64,000 bases of DNA from Cryptomeria japonica (GCF_030272615.1 NC_081415.1:417106757-417170756), one strand, 5' to 3'; shown: positions 34,684 through 46,948, counted from the first letter of the stretch. The notes: generated by a model from the sequence alone, not told the origin. Program-made: numbers and translations.

Positions 34684-35172
34684 TGTTAGACAATTTAAAA
34701 TAACTGGAAGGTAACTGAGAGGGGGTGGGGGGGGGGGGGGTGAATCAGTTGTCATCAGATTACCAAAACCTTAAGTAATTAAAAATTTAATACCAGAACA
34801 CATAAGATCAATACTGGAATGCATAAAAAAATTACCAAAATAGTAGATATACCAATTAAGCACAATCAACAATTAGAGAATAAATACCATCCACATGACA
34901 CCAAAATTTGTATGTGGAAAACTCAGTAAAGAGAAAAACCACAGTAGGAAGCCTACCCACTATTAGATAATACTTCTGGAGTAAGTATGTGAATACAAAT
35001 TGAGGGGCTTGCACTTGTAGGAACACCAACAGCCTAGAGCACACTACTCATTACAAAAGGAGTCTCACTGACTACATAAAAATCCAGACTACAATCCAGA
35101 AGAAAGAATGAACTGTAATGATAGCATCTCCCATGCTTGAATACAGTTCCAGTTAAGCTCAATACCTCTACA
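34684..35172 (-). mobile_element. Truncated 3' LTR of element C
   Basis: About 490 bp matching 39,163-39,679 of the 5' LTR. The remaining ~740 bp (the U3 side) is missing; homology stops near 35,172. It contains a G run (34,724-34,740) and the hairpin module at 34,914-34,942. Confidence 0.85.
34914..34942. other. Hairpin motif in C 3' LTR
   Basis: GTGG-aaaa-CTC-agtaaa-GAG-aaaaa-CCAC. The other LTR of the same element has CCC/GGG in place of CTC/GAG, so both sides of the inner stem changed together. Confidence 0.6.
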
Positions 35173-35459
35173 AATTTCTCCCCCTAATGTATATATCTCC
35201 TTAAGTTTTTCACATGAATATCTCTCCCCCTTTGACATCAATGCCAGAAATCTGACAAAATAATCAAAGCAAAAACATAAACCACTGAATCACAAGGCTA
35301 ACTACTCCCCCTGAGTAGTAGCATCACCACATCAGTTCAGAATGAAAAATATATCTGATAATGCATATCGAACTAATGCCAAATAGCATCAATTAGTTTT
35401 CTGCCGGAGGGGCAAAAACCCCTAATCTGTCTCCGCGCACTCGTGATTTTCTCTAGGAT
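35173..35459 (-). other. Junction region of the C deletion
   Basis: Contains two C-rich runs (CTCCCCC near 35,180 and CTCCCCCTTTGAC near 35,223) that read as polypurine on the minus strand. It is probably the old 3' non-coding end fused to the truncated LTR. RNase H, expected here, is absent. Confidence 0.55.
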
Positions 35460-36465
35460 CACTTTGATATCTTAATGCAATGTAAAAAACATTCATTATA
35501 TCAGGCCTAGTCTAAGTCAAATATAGCAGACCTCCAATCATAGACTTGTATCTTGTAGGATTTATCGGCTCAGGTTCATCTTTCCTTGTCAATTTCTCAC
35601 TTGTAACCATAGGAGTACTAAACGGTTTAGAATCTTCCATATTAAATTTCTTCAACATCTCCCTAGCATACTTAGTTTGACATATGAAAATACCTTTATC
35701 AGTCTGAGTAATCTATAAACCTAAGAAAAATTTCCTTTCCCCAATCATAGACATCTCAAATTCTTTCTCCATATTGTTAGAAAATTCCATGCACAACTTA
35801 TCTTCACCTCCAAAAATAATGTCATCAACAAAAACCTCAATAATCAATATATCATCATCAATGACTTTATAATATATATTACTCTTAGCATTACCTTTAG
35901 TGAAACCAATTTTTGAAAGATATTTTTCCAACCTTGCATACCAAGCTCTAGGTGCCTGTTTCAATCCATATAAGGCTTTCTTTAACCTGCAAACCATGTT
36001 TTTATCATCTGAAAGTGAAAAACCATTAGGTTTCCCAATATAAAATTCCTCATCAAGATCCCCATTCAAAAAATAATACTTAACATCCATCTGATAAACC
36101 TTGTAGTTTTTATGTGCAACATAGGCAAGAAATAATCTTACAACTTCAATCCTAGCTACAGGTGCAAAAGTTTCACCATAATCAATTCCTTCCTTCTAAG
36201 AATATCCTTTACAAACCAATCTATCTTTATTCCTCACAACTTGTTCATCTTCATTTAATTCATTCCTAAAAACCCATTTAGTTCCAATAACATTCTTATT
36301 TTTAGGCCGAGGAACTAAAATCCATCTGTTATTATTTTCAATATGATCTAATTCTTCTTCCATAGCTTTCATCCAACAATCATCATTACATGCTTCAATT
36401 ACTGATACCAGTTCAACTCGAGAAATTAAACATACCTCTTTAGCATCCAATCTCCTTCTTCTCAT
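35460..36465 (-). pseudogene. Copia reverse transcriptase (element C)
   Basis: RT segments in order: [85 protein letters not shown] (catalytic VDD), [13 protein letters not shown]. One frame throughout; stops at about 36,195, 35,712 and near 35,520 are TAG at Gln-like positions (GYS*KEG, LGL*ITQ, YLT*TRP). RT stops short of RNase H because of the deletion. Confidence 0.88.
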
Positions 36466-36984
36466 TACTCCATTGTTCTTATCCCCAATGATCTAATCTT
36501 CTAAATGATTCAACCTTACATACCTAGGAGTCTTCTGATTCTCTGTTCCTCTTTCCTATTCTTCAGTTACTGTTGAGCTTTCTGATACTTCCAGAGTAAT
36601 TGGTTCAATATTCTATTTCGGTAAAGGTGTTACTGATTCAGTTATGATCATTTCCACTGCCGGTTCTTGCTCATAAACTCTGATTTGACTTTTATTCAGC
36701 TCATCAACCTTGACATTAGCTCTCTCCATAATTCTCTGCAATCTTTTGTTATAAGATCTATATGCTTTCCTTTCATTAGAATAACCAAGAAATATTCCTT
36801 CATCTCATCTAGGATCAAATTTTCCAATGAATTCATCTCTCCTGATATAATATTTACTACCAAAGATTCTGAAATACTTTACTGTAGGTGTATTGCCAAA
36901 CCATAATTCATAAGGTGTCTTACTAGTTTCTCCTTTGATATGTACTCTTTTGAATGTATAAACTACTATGCTCACTGCTTCTCT
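36466..36984 (-). pseudogene. Integrase C-terminal region to RT linker (element C)
   Basis: Same frame as the flanking domains, with stops mostly TAG. Contains PYELWFGNTPTVKYFRIFGS and FIGKFDPR*DEGIFLGYS, the usual Copia post-integrase segment. Confidence 0.7.
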
Positions 36985-37581
36985 CTAGTAGATATGAGCT
37001 AGATTAGCTTCCATCATCATGGTTTTAGCAACATCCAAGATAGTTTTGTTCTTTCTTTCCACTACTCCATTTTGTTGAGGTGTCCGGGGAGCAGAAAATT
37101 GTCTCATCATGCCATGCTTCTCACAAAAGTTATTAAACTTACCGGATGTGAATTCTCCACCATGATCTGACCTTAAACACTTAATCTTCAATCCTGTGTC
37201 AGTTTCAACTTTAGCTTTAAACATTTTAATCTTTTCAAAAACTTCAGATTTCTCCCTTAGAAAAGTAACCCACATCATTCTAGAATAATCATCAATGATT
37301 AGCATAAAATATCTATCACCATGAAAACCTTTAATTCTAGCAGGGCCACACAAATCAGTATGAATAAGATCAAGAACATCATTAGCTTTGTCTTGTATAC
37401 TCATAAAAGAGGTTTTGACCCATTTTCCCATTTGACATTCTTTACATACAGGATTATAGGGCTTCACAATCTTAGGTATATCTGTAACTACCTTAGTTGA
37501 ACTAATCTTTACCATGCAATCGAAATTCACATGACATAGCCTTTTATGCCATAGCCAACTCTCATCGATTTGTGCAATCAA
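36985..37581 (-). pseudogene. Copia integrase with GAG-pre-integrase domain (element C)
   Basis: Open for 198 codons. The HHCC zinc-binding part is WHKRLCHVNFD...CKECQMGK. The rve core has LIHTDLCGP (first Asp), CLRSDHGGEFTS (second Asp) and QQNGVVERKNKT (Glu). All three catalytic acidic residues are present. It ends at a TAG where Trp or Gln is expected (AHIY*REAVS). Confidence 0.92.
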
Positions 37582-37626
37582 ACATGTCTTCTCACCAGAA
37601 TTTAGATGAAATATATTACCTTTTGT

Positions 37627-38103
37627 CTAAGTACCGGTTGCAATCTCCAATCTAGATCTATTAATGATTTTGCATTTTCCATCCTTGAATTGTAATTGAA
37701 ATCCCTTATCCACCAATTGTCCTACACTCAAAAGATTATGCCTTAAACCTTCAACATAATAAACATTATATGTATTGTGCTTAGTATCTAATGATATAGT
37801 TCCTCTTCCTTTGATCATGCATGCTTTGTCATGTCCAAATCTAACCAGACCGCCATCAAATTCTTGCAAAGATAGAAACTTCCTTTTATCTCCAGTCATA
37901 TGATGTGAACATCCACTGTCAATTACCCATTCATCCTTATCTTCAATTTTAGCAGCAAGGGCCTTCCCTTCAGGTACATTCTCTTCCATTTCCAGAACAT
38001 CTTCCTTGATATCCAGGAACACCCATTCCTTTCCATTGTCAGAACCACTAGCATAGTCTTGTGTCGATTCATCATCAGAATCAGTCACACCTTCCTCATC
38101 CAT
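37627..38103 (-). pseudogene. Copia aspartic protease (element C)
   Basis: DEWVIDSGCSHHMTGDKRKF (catalytic DSG) followed by FGHDKACMIKGRGTISLD and YYVEGLRHNLLSVGQL. Typical length and motif for Copia. Upstream acidic segment MDEEGVTDSDDESTQD. Stop TAG separates it from integrase. Confidence 0.9.
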
Positions 38104-38436
38104 AAAGTAACATGATTTATCTCTCTTTTTCCTGTACTTATGCTTGTTCTAATATCCAAGGTTAGGCTTAAAATATCTTCTATCTCTTTCTTCAAATCTT
38201 GAATTCCTTTCAGAACATCTAGATGCAAAATGACCTATCTTATTACATGCAAAACATTTAAATGGTGATTTTCCTTCATACTTACTTCCTACCAATCCTT
38301 TAGGTACTCTTCTAGCAAATAGGGCTTCAAGTTGCTCAAATTATTCATCTTCTCTTTTTATATCATCCAATTCTTTTGCATATGAAGCTTTCCAATCTTG
38401 CTTGCTCGTTGATGATGTAAATGCATGAAAAGCATG
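38104..38436 (-). pseudogene. CCHC knuckle region of Gag (element C)
   Basis: CFACNKIGHFASRC (C-x2-C-x4-H-x4-C), the usual nucleocapsid knuckle, followed by a basic stretch (RFEERDRRYFKPN). In frame with gag and protease; broken by TGA, TAA and TAG. Confidence 0.85.
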
Positions 38437-39105
38437 TCAAGACTTCACAGCTCCAGAAGGTCCAAATTCTTCAAGCTCAAAAGTAGATAATTTCCCAACC
38501 AAGGTATCTCTATTGAAAGAAGTATTAGCCATTGTTATCAATTCATTAATTGTAGTAGCCTTGATCTTATAAGGTGGTGGCAAAGCTCTCAGAACTTTAG
38601 AAACCATTTCATCTTCACTCAGAGATCCACCACAACATTGAATTCCCATAACAATTTCATTTACCCTTTCCATGAATGCAATAATTCTTTCATCTTCTTC
38701 CATCTTCAAGTTTTTATATCTCACCTGGTAACCATCAAGTTTAGCAATCTTAACAGTAGGGTCACCTTCATTAAGAGTCTCCAACGTGTCCCATATATCC
38801 TTTGCTATTGATTTGTCAGTTAATCCCATTATTTGTTGTTCATAAAGTGCACACAAGAGGGCTTGTCTATCTCTACAATCATTCTCAAGTTCCTTATCCA
38901 AGTTTGCCAGAGGAGGATTTCCAGAAGATGGATTAAAAGGAGTAACTCCATTCTCTATGATTTCCAAAAATTCCTTACCAAGACATCTTAGATGAGTCTC
39001 CATTTGAATCTTCCATACTCTTTAATTTGTTCCATCAAGCCTAGGAATTTCTCTTTGAAAGATAGTAGCAGATGAACTAGATGAACTTGAACTATTAGTC
39101 ACCAT
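38437..39105 (-). pseudogene. Copia Gag, UBN2-type (element C)
   Basis: Start ATG at 39,105 (MVTNSSSSSSSSATIFQREI), which keeps the frame of the downstream domains; one TAA interrupts at DGTN*RVWKI. Then METHLRCLGKEFLEII, IMGLTDKSIAKDIWDTLE, YKNLKMEEDERIIAFMER, MVSKVLRALPPPYKIKATTI. This is the gag_pre/UBN2 family pattern of plant Copia elements. Confidence 0.88.
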
Positions 39106-39144
39106 AGGATCTTCCTCAAGCGGTTAAGCTTTTGCAGAGAGGAC

Positions 39145-39162
39145 CAAAGCTCTGACACCAAT
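39145..39162 (-). promoter_or_regulatory. Primer binding site of element C
   Basis: On the minus strand TATTGGTGTCAGAGC directly follows the LTR end; the plant initiator-Met consensus is TGGTATCAGAGC, so one base differs. Confidence 0.8.
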
Positions 39163-40418
39163 AGTTAGACAATTCAAATAATCAGAAGACAACTAAGAGG
39201 GGGGTGAATCAGTTGTCACCAGATTATCGAAACCTTAAGAAATTAAAAATTTAATACCATAACACATAAGATCAATACCGGAATGCATAAAACAATTACC
39301 AAAATAGAAGATATACCAATTAAGATCAAGAAACAATTAGAGAATAAATACCATCCACATGACACCAAGATTTGTACGTGGAAAACCCAGTAAAGGGAAA
39401 AACCACGGTGGGAAGCCTACCCACAGTTAGATGATACTTATGTAGTAAGTATGTGAATAAAAATTGAGGGGCCTGCACTTGCAGGAAGGCCAACAACCTA
39501 GAGCACACTTCTCATTACAAAAGGAGTCTCACTGACTACATAAAAATCGAGACTACAATCCGGAAGAAATAAAAATCAAGACTACAATCCGGAAGAAAGA
39601 ATGAATTGCAATGATAGCATCTCCTATGCCTGAATACAATTCCAGTTAAGCTCAATATCGGAGGACTAAATCCTCTACATAAACCCAAATCAATCACCAA
39701 TGATCGACCAAATCCTCTACATGAATTATTATTACATTATTCGCTCCTTACATATCCATACATGATCTACAATGAGATCTTACATCAAATATATAAAAAC
39801 CCTTGACCATAAACAATAAGGTCAGACACCAGACAATAAAGCAATTACATAATTATAAAACATGTTGGCTTGAGACCAAACAAATAATATCCAACCCATA
39901 AGACATCTTGGAAACACATCGAGAAGTCCAAGCAACACGTTACATTAAGCCGGTCCAAAACCTAGATAATATAAGCTGGAATAGAATAGGTCCAGTACCA
40001 AATGCAATTATCCCAATCAGCCGAGTCTCAAACATGATCACCATCAGCATCTTGAATCTCTACAAGCAGCTGCACCAACACCACTTATGCATAATATAAA
40101 AAATCTTCAACAAAGCTCTATCGGTGAAATCCTTACCGGATCAACAAACCAAGCTTACCAGCATACATGATAGCATTTGATCACCAAATCAAAACCAAAT
40201 GACTGAACATGAATCTAAGTAGCATGAATAGCAGATCTAAGACAATTCCAAAGCCAAATCATACCAGAGTATACTAGATCATCATGATCTAACCAACTAT
40301 AAACCAAACAACCTACCGAGACCAGAAGGATACTGGTAACGCAGCCAAAACAACTAGTGTTGACATGAATGACAAAAAATCAATGTAACACATAATCAAT
40401 TCCTCCAAATGGCCAACA
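39163..40418 (-). mobile_element. 5' LTR of element C
   Basis: Minus-strand start TGTTGGCCATTTGG (at 40,418) and end GTCTAACT. Contains the C-run motif near the end (sense strand TTCACCCCCC), the hairpin at 39,377-39,407 and a ~30-bp tandem duplication at 39,536-39,600 that the 3' LTR lacks. No gene inside. Confidence 0.9.
39377..39407. other. Hairpin motif in C 5' LTR
   Basis: CGTGG-aaaa-CCC-agtaaa-GGG-aaaaa-CCACG: five- and three-pair stems with A-rich internal loops. Confidence 0.65.
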
Positions 40419-40423
40419 TAATA

Positions 40424-41200
40424 TACCTTCATCAAATATTCCATCAAAATTTCCACAGTCTTCTTCATCTCTTCTTATGTAGCACTTACTTCCAAACATC
40501 CTAAAATACTTGACAGTAGGTGATCTTCCATGTCATAGCTCATAAGGTGTCTTTGTGTGATTCACTCTTACTTGAGATCTGTTAATAATATATACAAAAT
40601 TATGCACTTCTTTCCAATATACATTAGATAGGTTAGCATCTTTCAACACATTTTTAGACATCTCTACAATAGTCCTATTCTTTCTTTCAACCACTCCATT
40701 TTGCCAAGGAGTCCTAAGTGCAGATAATTACCTTCTAATACCATGTTCTTCATAAAAATATCAAATTCATTTGATGTAAACTCTCCCCTATCAAACCTTA
40801 AACACTTGATTCTAACATCTATTTGATTCTCAACCATGGAATTGAATACCTTAAATCTATGAAATGTTTCAAATTTTTCTCTTAAGAAAGTAACCTGTGT
40901 CATTCTAGTGTAATCATCAATAAGAAACATAAAATATCTTTCACCATTTAGTCCTCTTTCCCTTGTATATCTTCATACATCTATATGAATCAACTCCAAG
41001 CACCTTGTGGTAGAATACTCCTTGTTTTTGAATTTGTTCCTCGTTTTCTTTCCCATTTGACATTCCTTGCATATTGTATTAGCAAGTTTGATAATATTTG
41101 GTAAATATCTCACAACATGAGTTGAGCTTATCTTTACCATGTTTTCAAAGTTAATATGTCCCAACCTTTTGTACCATAACCAACATACACTTCTCTACAC
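40424..41200 (-). pseudogene. Copia integrase (element D), right of C
   Basis: FLIDDYTRMTQVTFLREKFE, KCLRFDRGEFTSNEF (second Asp region, one residue short), LGKMEWLKERIGLL (catalytic Glu region), and the zinc-binding part GHINFENMVKISSTHV...CKECQMGKKT. Several stops and shifts. Its C-terminal continuation reaches the TAATA site of C. Confidence 0.85.
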
Positions 41201-41660
41201 CAATAGACAACTACTTCCTTTGTTTCCTTCACATAGTAGACATTGTCATTTGTTCTTATGCCTTCTACAACTATTCTTTCAGAACCTTCTTTTTTGATCT
41301 CATATTTGGGTCAATGAAATATGATCTTGTAGCCTTTACTACACATCTAACACACTCAAAATATTATGTCACAAACCTTTAATATAATAAACATCATCTG
41401 TCTTATCCTTACCATCAATAGATATGGTTCCTTTATCATAGATAGGTGCAACCTCCTCACCAACAAACTTCACTAATGTACCATCATATTTTTAAAAGTT
41501 TATGAACCTCTTTTTGTCACTTGTCATATGATTTAAGTATCTAGAATCAATTATCCAAGCTTTAGGTTCCACTTTCACATGTCGTGCAGTCTTCATAATT
41601 ATTGAACTTTCACTGTTATTCTCATCATCAAGAGTACCAAACCTTTCACTATCCTTTTAT
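41201..41660 (-). pseudogene. Copia protease (element D)
   Basis: AWIIDSRYLNHMTSDKKRF: D-S-R where intact elements have D-S-G. Followed by GTISIDGKDKTDDVYYIKGL. Same order as element C; frame broken by stops. Confidence 0.7.
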
Positions 41661-42259
41661 TCTATGGCTAAAAAATAATGTTTCTTCATTTGAGCCATTA
41701 CCATCTTCATCTTCTAAGGAATAGGTCTCCATTGAACAAAAACTCCTTTTAGACTTATCTTTGTCATCTACTCTTTTGTTTCTGTCATCTCTCCTATAAT
41801 TATCTCTTCTCTTGTTATTATCATTTTATCTCTTATAGTTATCCTCCTTGAAAGTACATTTAAAAGTGTAATGACCAATTCTTCACAATTAAAACATTAA
41901 AGGGTAGCTTACCTTTGTATTTCTTGGATCCTTTCTTTGGTCTTCTCACAAAGTTTGCTTTTGTTTAATCCATGTCATTGATTGTTTCAAGTTCATCTTC
42001 AATCTTCTTGGTAACTTTGAATGTTGCTTCCTTCTTCTCATTGTGGTGCTCACTAAGTTCTAAAATTTCGAAGGAAACAAATGATCCATAGAGCTGATCC
42101 AAAGTATATTTATTCATATCATGACTTTCTTCAATGGCATACATCTTAAGATTTTAACAATTAGGTAGTCTTCTCATCACTTTTGTCACAACTTCACTTT
42201 CTTTCATTTTTCCACCCGCACCTTTGATTGTATTGACTATATTATTGACTCGATGCAAG
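41661..42259 (-). pseudogene. Gag C-terminal and knuckle region (element D)
   Basis: Remnant of CCHC knuckle split by a one-base shift (CFNC, then GHYTFKC) near 41,870-41,900. The rest is decayed Lys-rich gag. Confidence 0.55.
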
Positions 42260-42648
42260 TAACCTTCAATGTTCTCATCTTCAGACATCCTTAGTGTCTC
42301 AGATCTATACTTTAGATTCTGCATTTTGACTTGCCTTCTCTTCTCATCTCCTTCATAAATGTTTCTCAATTAATTTAAAATTTTCTTTGCACCTATGCAT
42401 CCATTGATCTTAAAAAACTCTAAGTCACTCAAACTACTAATAAGTATATTGCTTAATTTGGCATTATTTTCATGATTCTTGATCTCATCCGGAGTAGTAG
42501 GACCACCATTTGAAGCATTGTAACAATTTTTGATAATGTCCCATATTCCAAGTGATAGAGAATTCAAATGATATTCCATCTATGACTTCCAAGAACAGTA
42601 ATTTGTACCATCAAACCTTATTTCCTTGAAATAGATGTCCTATACCAT
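42260..42648 (-). pseudogene. Gag N-terminal part (element D, copy 1)
   Basis: Start ATG at 42,648, with reading MV*DIYFKEIRFDGTNY, WKS*MEYHLNSLSLGIWDII, ETLRMSEDENIEGYL. The two stops are TAG where copy 3 has CAG (Gln). UBN2-type gag like element C. The part up to 42,260 is included in the tandem triplication. Confidence 0.8.
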
Positions 42649-42698
42649 TGCTGACCTTCCTCAAGTGGTTAAACTTATCTCAAATGAACCTCACTCTG

Positions 42699-42716
42699 AT
42701 ACAATTTGTTGAACAC
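42699..42716 (-). promoter_or_regulatory. Primer binding site of D, copy 1
   Basis: Minus strand AATTGTATCAGAGTGAGG after LTR end TTCAACA; differs from TGGTATCAGAGC at two positions. Copies 2 and 3 have equivalents at 44,829-44,846 and 46,989-47,006. Confidence 0.75.
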
Positions 42717-44282
42717 ACCACAAGAAAGAGAGGGGGGGCAAATTAGTTCAAACCTTAAAACAAATTACTTATAATCCTGTTAAACTTCAAACTTATCTCT
42801 ATAATTTTGAATCATGAAATTGCAAAGCACAACACACACAAGAATATCATATTTACATGGAAAACCCAAGAAGGGAAAAAGCATGGTTAGAATCACACTC
42901 ACAATAATGAATAACTAATTACAATGTTTTAGGCTCAAGGCCAAGGAATCTCATTGTACCTGATTGGACTTGCAAAACTAAGGCACACAACTTCAAGGCA
43001 AGGTATAAGAGACTTGCATTACAAAGACACACAATCTTAGAGCAAGATATAAAGACTGCACAAGCTATCAAAGGACTCATTGTCTTTCCATAGGTACAAT
43101 AAAATAATAAATTGAAATGAAAAATATCTTCTGAGAATAAAACTATCCTTGAACCATTGTGTCAAGAAAACAATATCATGACAATGATACTTCATTGATT
43201 GTCTGAAAACACTCGATCATATTGAAGATATGCTCATCAATGCTCAATATAGATTGAAACTTGCACTTTTTATTCTTCACACGTGCTCGAATATCATTAT
43301 CATCTAATTCACAATAATCCACTACACAATTCACACATCTACATTTCCATTTATAGAAGGTTATACATTGAAACCCTCAAAAAGATTGACCACAAAAATA
43401 AAATAAATGAATTACATAAAGTCGACCACTTAGACCAAAAACACACAATGTGGTCCACTCCAAGAGATAAAGGGTACCCAAATACATCACAAAAAATCTT
43501 AATAAGTTAGTTCCAATGAACCACACACACTAACACTTCCTCCAAACTTGACATCAAATGAAATGTGTAAAAAAATAATGAAGCATATTAACTAGTCGAC
43601 CTAAAATCATCACCCAATGCAAATTAATCCATGCAGATCTACACATGCCATAGTAAGATCCATATCAACATTCTAACTCAACCTCCAATACATATCCAAA
43701 CCAAAAGAGTATGATCCAAATAAGATAAGTCAATTGAGTCATCTAGAGACCAACATAGCTAACAAAGCCAAACACAAAGCAACATAACTTCGCTTGCCAA
43801 TCAAAACAACACTAGAAATATGAATTGGAACATTTCATAAACCATATGAACATGTCAACCAAGCCACAACACTTGAACCAACACAACATAGTAATACAAA
43901 GCATTCTTTGAACTAGTCCTGGTAGACAACCTCAGTGTCAGCAAATTGTCACAACCAACTTCATCACTTCAACAATCGAGGACCGAAAAAACATGATAGT
44001 GCAACATCCACATAATGCATATATTATATCTAGAACTACAAGCTATCATCATAAAAAACTAGAGGAATGCAAAGCATTCTTTCATAAGGACATTACATAC
44101 TCTTTCTTGCATATTATAACTTCCAATACTATAACCTTCCAAAAACACCTCATCCTTACTCAATATCACCAACAAACAAAATCACAATATTTGAACACTC
44201 ATTTCCGGACCATATATAGCTTCTAGACAACTAAACAAGTTTGATGTCAATGACAACATAATTCAATTTTCCAGCACCAACA
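42717..44282 (-). mobile_element. D LTR, copy 1 (5' LTR of D)
   Basis: TGTTGAACACACC...CAGCACCAACA on the + strand; minus start TGTTGGTGCTGG. Hairpin at 42,856-42,885 with one outer mismatch. Followed by 126 bp of shared flank up to 44,408. Confidence 0.9.
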
Positions 44283-44410
44283 TTATACCTAAGATAATAG
44301 GTACAAGGGGGAGTGTAGTCACACCCCTTTTCTACTATAAGAGTAAAGAAGAGACTTTTAAAAATCTTGGGGTGAGTTGGTTCCCTAAGAAGGGACACTT
44401 AATAACCTTA

Positions 44411-44790
44411 AATGTTCTCATCTTCAAACATCATTAGTGTCCCAGATCTGTACTTTAGATTCTACATTTTGACTTGCTTGGTCTTCTCATCTCCTTCATA
44501 AATGTTGCTCAATTTATCTAAAATTTTCTTTGCACTTGTGCATCCATTGATCTTTAAAAACTCTTCAATAAAGCTACTAATAAGTATATTGTTTACTTTG
44601 GCATTATTTTCATGATTCCTGATCTCATCCAGAGTAGTAGGACCACCATTTGTAGCATTATAATAATTTTTGATAATGTCCCATATTCCAAGCGATAGAG
44701 AATTCAAATGATATTCCATCTACGACTTTCAAGAGGAGTAATTTGTGCCTTCAAACCTTATTTCCTTTAAATAGATGTCTTGCACCATTG
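44411..44790 (-). pseudogene. Gag N-terminal fragment, D copy 2
   Basis: Duplicate of the gag start: MVQDIYLKEIRFEGTNY, then stops TGA (for Trp) and TAG (for Gln) before MEYHLNSLSLGIWDII. Ends abruptly at the TAACCT junction. Confidence 0.85.
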
Positions 44791-44846
44791 TTGACCTTCC
44801 TCAAGTGGTTAAGTTTATCTCCAAGGAACCTCACTTTGATACAAAT

Positions 44847-46439
44847 TGTTGAACATACAACAAAACTGAGAAGAGGGGGGGGGGGTGAATTAGTTCAAAC
44901 CTTAAAAAAACTTACTTATAATCCTTTTAAACTTCAAATCATAATTAACTTATCTCTACAATTTTAAATCATGAAATTACAAAGCACAACACACACATAA
45001 GAATATCAGATTAACATGGAAAATCCAAGAAGGGAAAAACCATGGTGAAAAATAACACTCACAATAATGAATAACTAATTACAATATTTTAGGCTCAAGG
45101 CCAAGGAATCTCACTGTACTTGATTGGAATTCCAAAACTAAGGTGCACAACCTCAAGGCAAGGTATAAGAGACTTGCATTACAAAGACACAATCTTGGAG
45201 CAAGGTATAAAGACTGCACAAGTTGTCAAAGGACTCATTGTCTTTCAATAGGTGCAATAAAATAATAAATTGAAATGAAAAAGATCTTCTGATAATGAAA
45301 CTATCCTTGAACCTTTGTATCAAGTAAACGATATCATGACAATGATACTTCACTGATTATCTCAAAACACTATATCATACTAAAGATATGATCATCCAAG
45401 CTCAATATAGACTAAAACTTGCACTTTTTCTTCTTCACATGTGCTTGCATATCATTCACATCCAGTTCACAATAATCCACTAAAAAATTCACACATCTAC
45501 ATTTCCATTTATACAAGGTTATACATTGAAACCCTCAAGTAGGTTGGCCATAAATAAAATATACATGAATTACATAAAGTCGGCCATTTAGACCAAAAAC
45601 ACACAATGTGGTCCACTCCAGGAGATAAAGGGGACCTGAATACATCACAACACATCTTACTAAGTTAGTTCCAATGAACCATGCACACTAACACTTCCTC
45701 CAAACTTGACATCAAATGTAATGTGTAAAAAAATGATGAAGAATATTAACTAGTCAACCTAAAATCATCACCCAATGCAAATTAATCCATGCAGATCTAC
45801 ACATGCCATTGTAAGATCCATATCAACATTCTAACTCAACCTCCAATACATATCTAGACCAAAAGAGTATGATCCAAATAAGATAAGTCAATTGAGTCAT
45901 CTAGAGACCAACATAGCTAACAGAGCCAAACACAAAGCAACTTAACTTCACTTTCCAATCAAAACAACACTAGATATATTAATTGGAACATTGCATACAG
46001 CATATGAACATGTCCACTAATCCACAACACTTGAACCAACATAACAGAGTAATACAAAGCATTCTCCGAACTTGTCCTGGTAGACAACCTCAGTGTCATT
46101 AAATTGTCACAACCAACTTCATCACTTCAACAATCGAAGATGTAAAAACATGATAGTGCAACATCCACATAATTCATATATTATATCTAGAAGTACAAGC
46201 CATCATCATAAAAAACCAGAGGAATTGAAAGCATTCTTTCATAAGGATATTAAATACTATTTCTTGCATATTATAACTTCCAATACTATAGCCTTCCAAA
46301 AACACCTCATCCTTACTCAATATCACCAACAAACAACATCACAATATTTGAACACTCATTTCTGGACCATATATAACGTCTACACAACTAAAAAAGTTTG
46401 ACATTAATGACAACACAACTCAATTTTTCAACACCAAAA
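44847..46439 (-). mobile_element. D LTR, copy 2
   Basis: About 1,593 bp, same ends as copy 1 (end decayed to CCAAAA). Hairpin at 45,015-45,044 (CATGG...CCATG). G run at 44,874-44,886. Followed by shared flank to 46,565. Confidence 0.9.
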
Positions 46440-46564
46440 TTATACCTAAGACAATAGGTCCAAGGGGGAGTATACTCATACCCCTTTTCTACTATAAGAG
46501 TAAAGAAGAGACTTTAAAAAATATTGGGGTGAGTTGGTTCCATAAGAAGGGACACTTAATAACC

Positions 46565-46948
46565 TTAAATGTTCTCATCTTCACACATCCTTAGTGTCTC
46601 AGATCTGTACTTTAGATTCTGTATTTTGACTTGCTTGGTCTTCTCATCTAATTCATAAATGTTGCTCAATTTATCTAAAATTTTCTTTTCACTTGTGCAT
46701 ACATTGATCTTAAAAAACTCTAAGTCACTCAAACTACTAATATGCATATTGCTTACTTTGGCATTATTTTCATGATTCTTGATCTCATTCAGAGTAGTAG
46801 GAGCACCATTTGTAGCATTATAACAGTTTTTGATAATGTCCAATATTCCAAGCGATAGAGAATTCAAATGATATTCCATCTGTGACTTCCAAGAAGAGTA
46901 ATTTGTGCCATCAAACCTTATTTCCTCGAAATAGATGTCCTGCACCAT
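46565..46948 (-). pseudogene. Gag N-terminal fragment, D copy 3
   Basis: Best preserved of the three: MVQDIYFEEIRFDGTNYSSW, KSQMEYHLNSLSLGILDII, open for 127 codons until the junction. It shows the ancestral CAG codons that are TAG in copy 1. Confidence 0.88.

Larger units (their letters stand above)
34684..40418 (-). mobile_element. Copia element C inserted in D
   Basis: Ends TG (34,684) and CA (40,418) are flanked by identical TAATA at 34,679-34,683 and 40,419-40,423. It splits D between RT and integrase. On the minus strand it has a 1,256-bp 5' LTR, primer site, gag, CCHC knuckle, protease, integrase and RT. RNase H and most of the 3' LTR are deleted. The polyprotein keeps one frame from 39,105 to about 35,466 without an obvious shift, interrupted by about a dozen stops. 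Confidence 0.92.
30125..44282 (-). mobile_element. Copia element D, split by C and with an LTR inside its 3' LTR
   Basis: On the minus strand: 5' LTR (42,717-44,282), variant Met primer site, gag, knuckle, protease, integrase, [element C], RT, RNase H, polypurine tract, 3' LTR (30,125-32,594). Order IN before RT makes it Copia. The left flank TCAGT and right flank TTATA do not match, so the original target duplication is not visible, in line with rearrangement at the 5' end. All domains carry stops and shifts. Confidence 0.85.

Noticed and set aside
30125-44287. Target duplication for element D
   Set aside because: The left flank TCAGT and right flank TTATA do not match; none is claimed.
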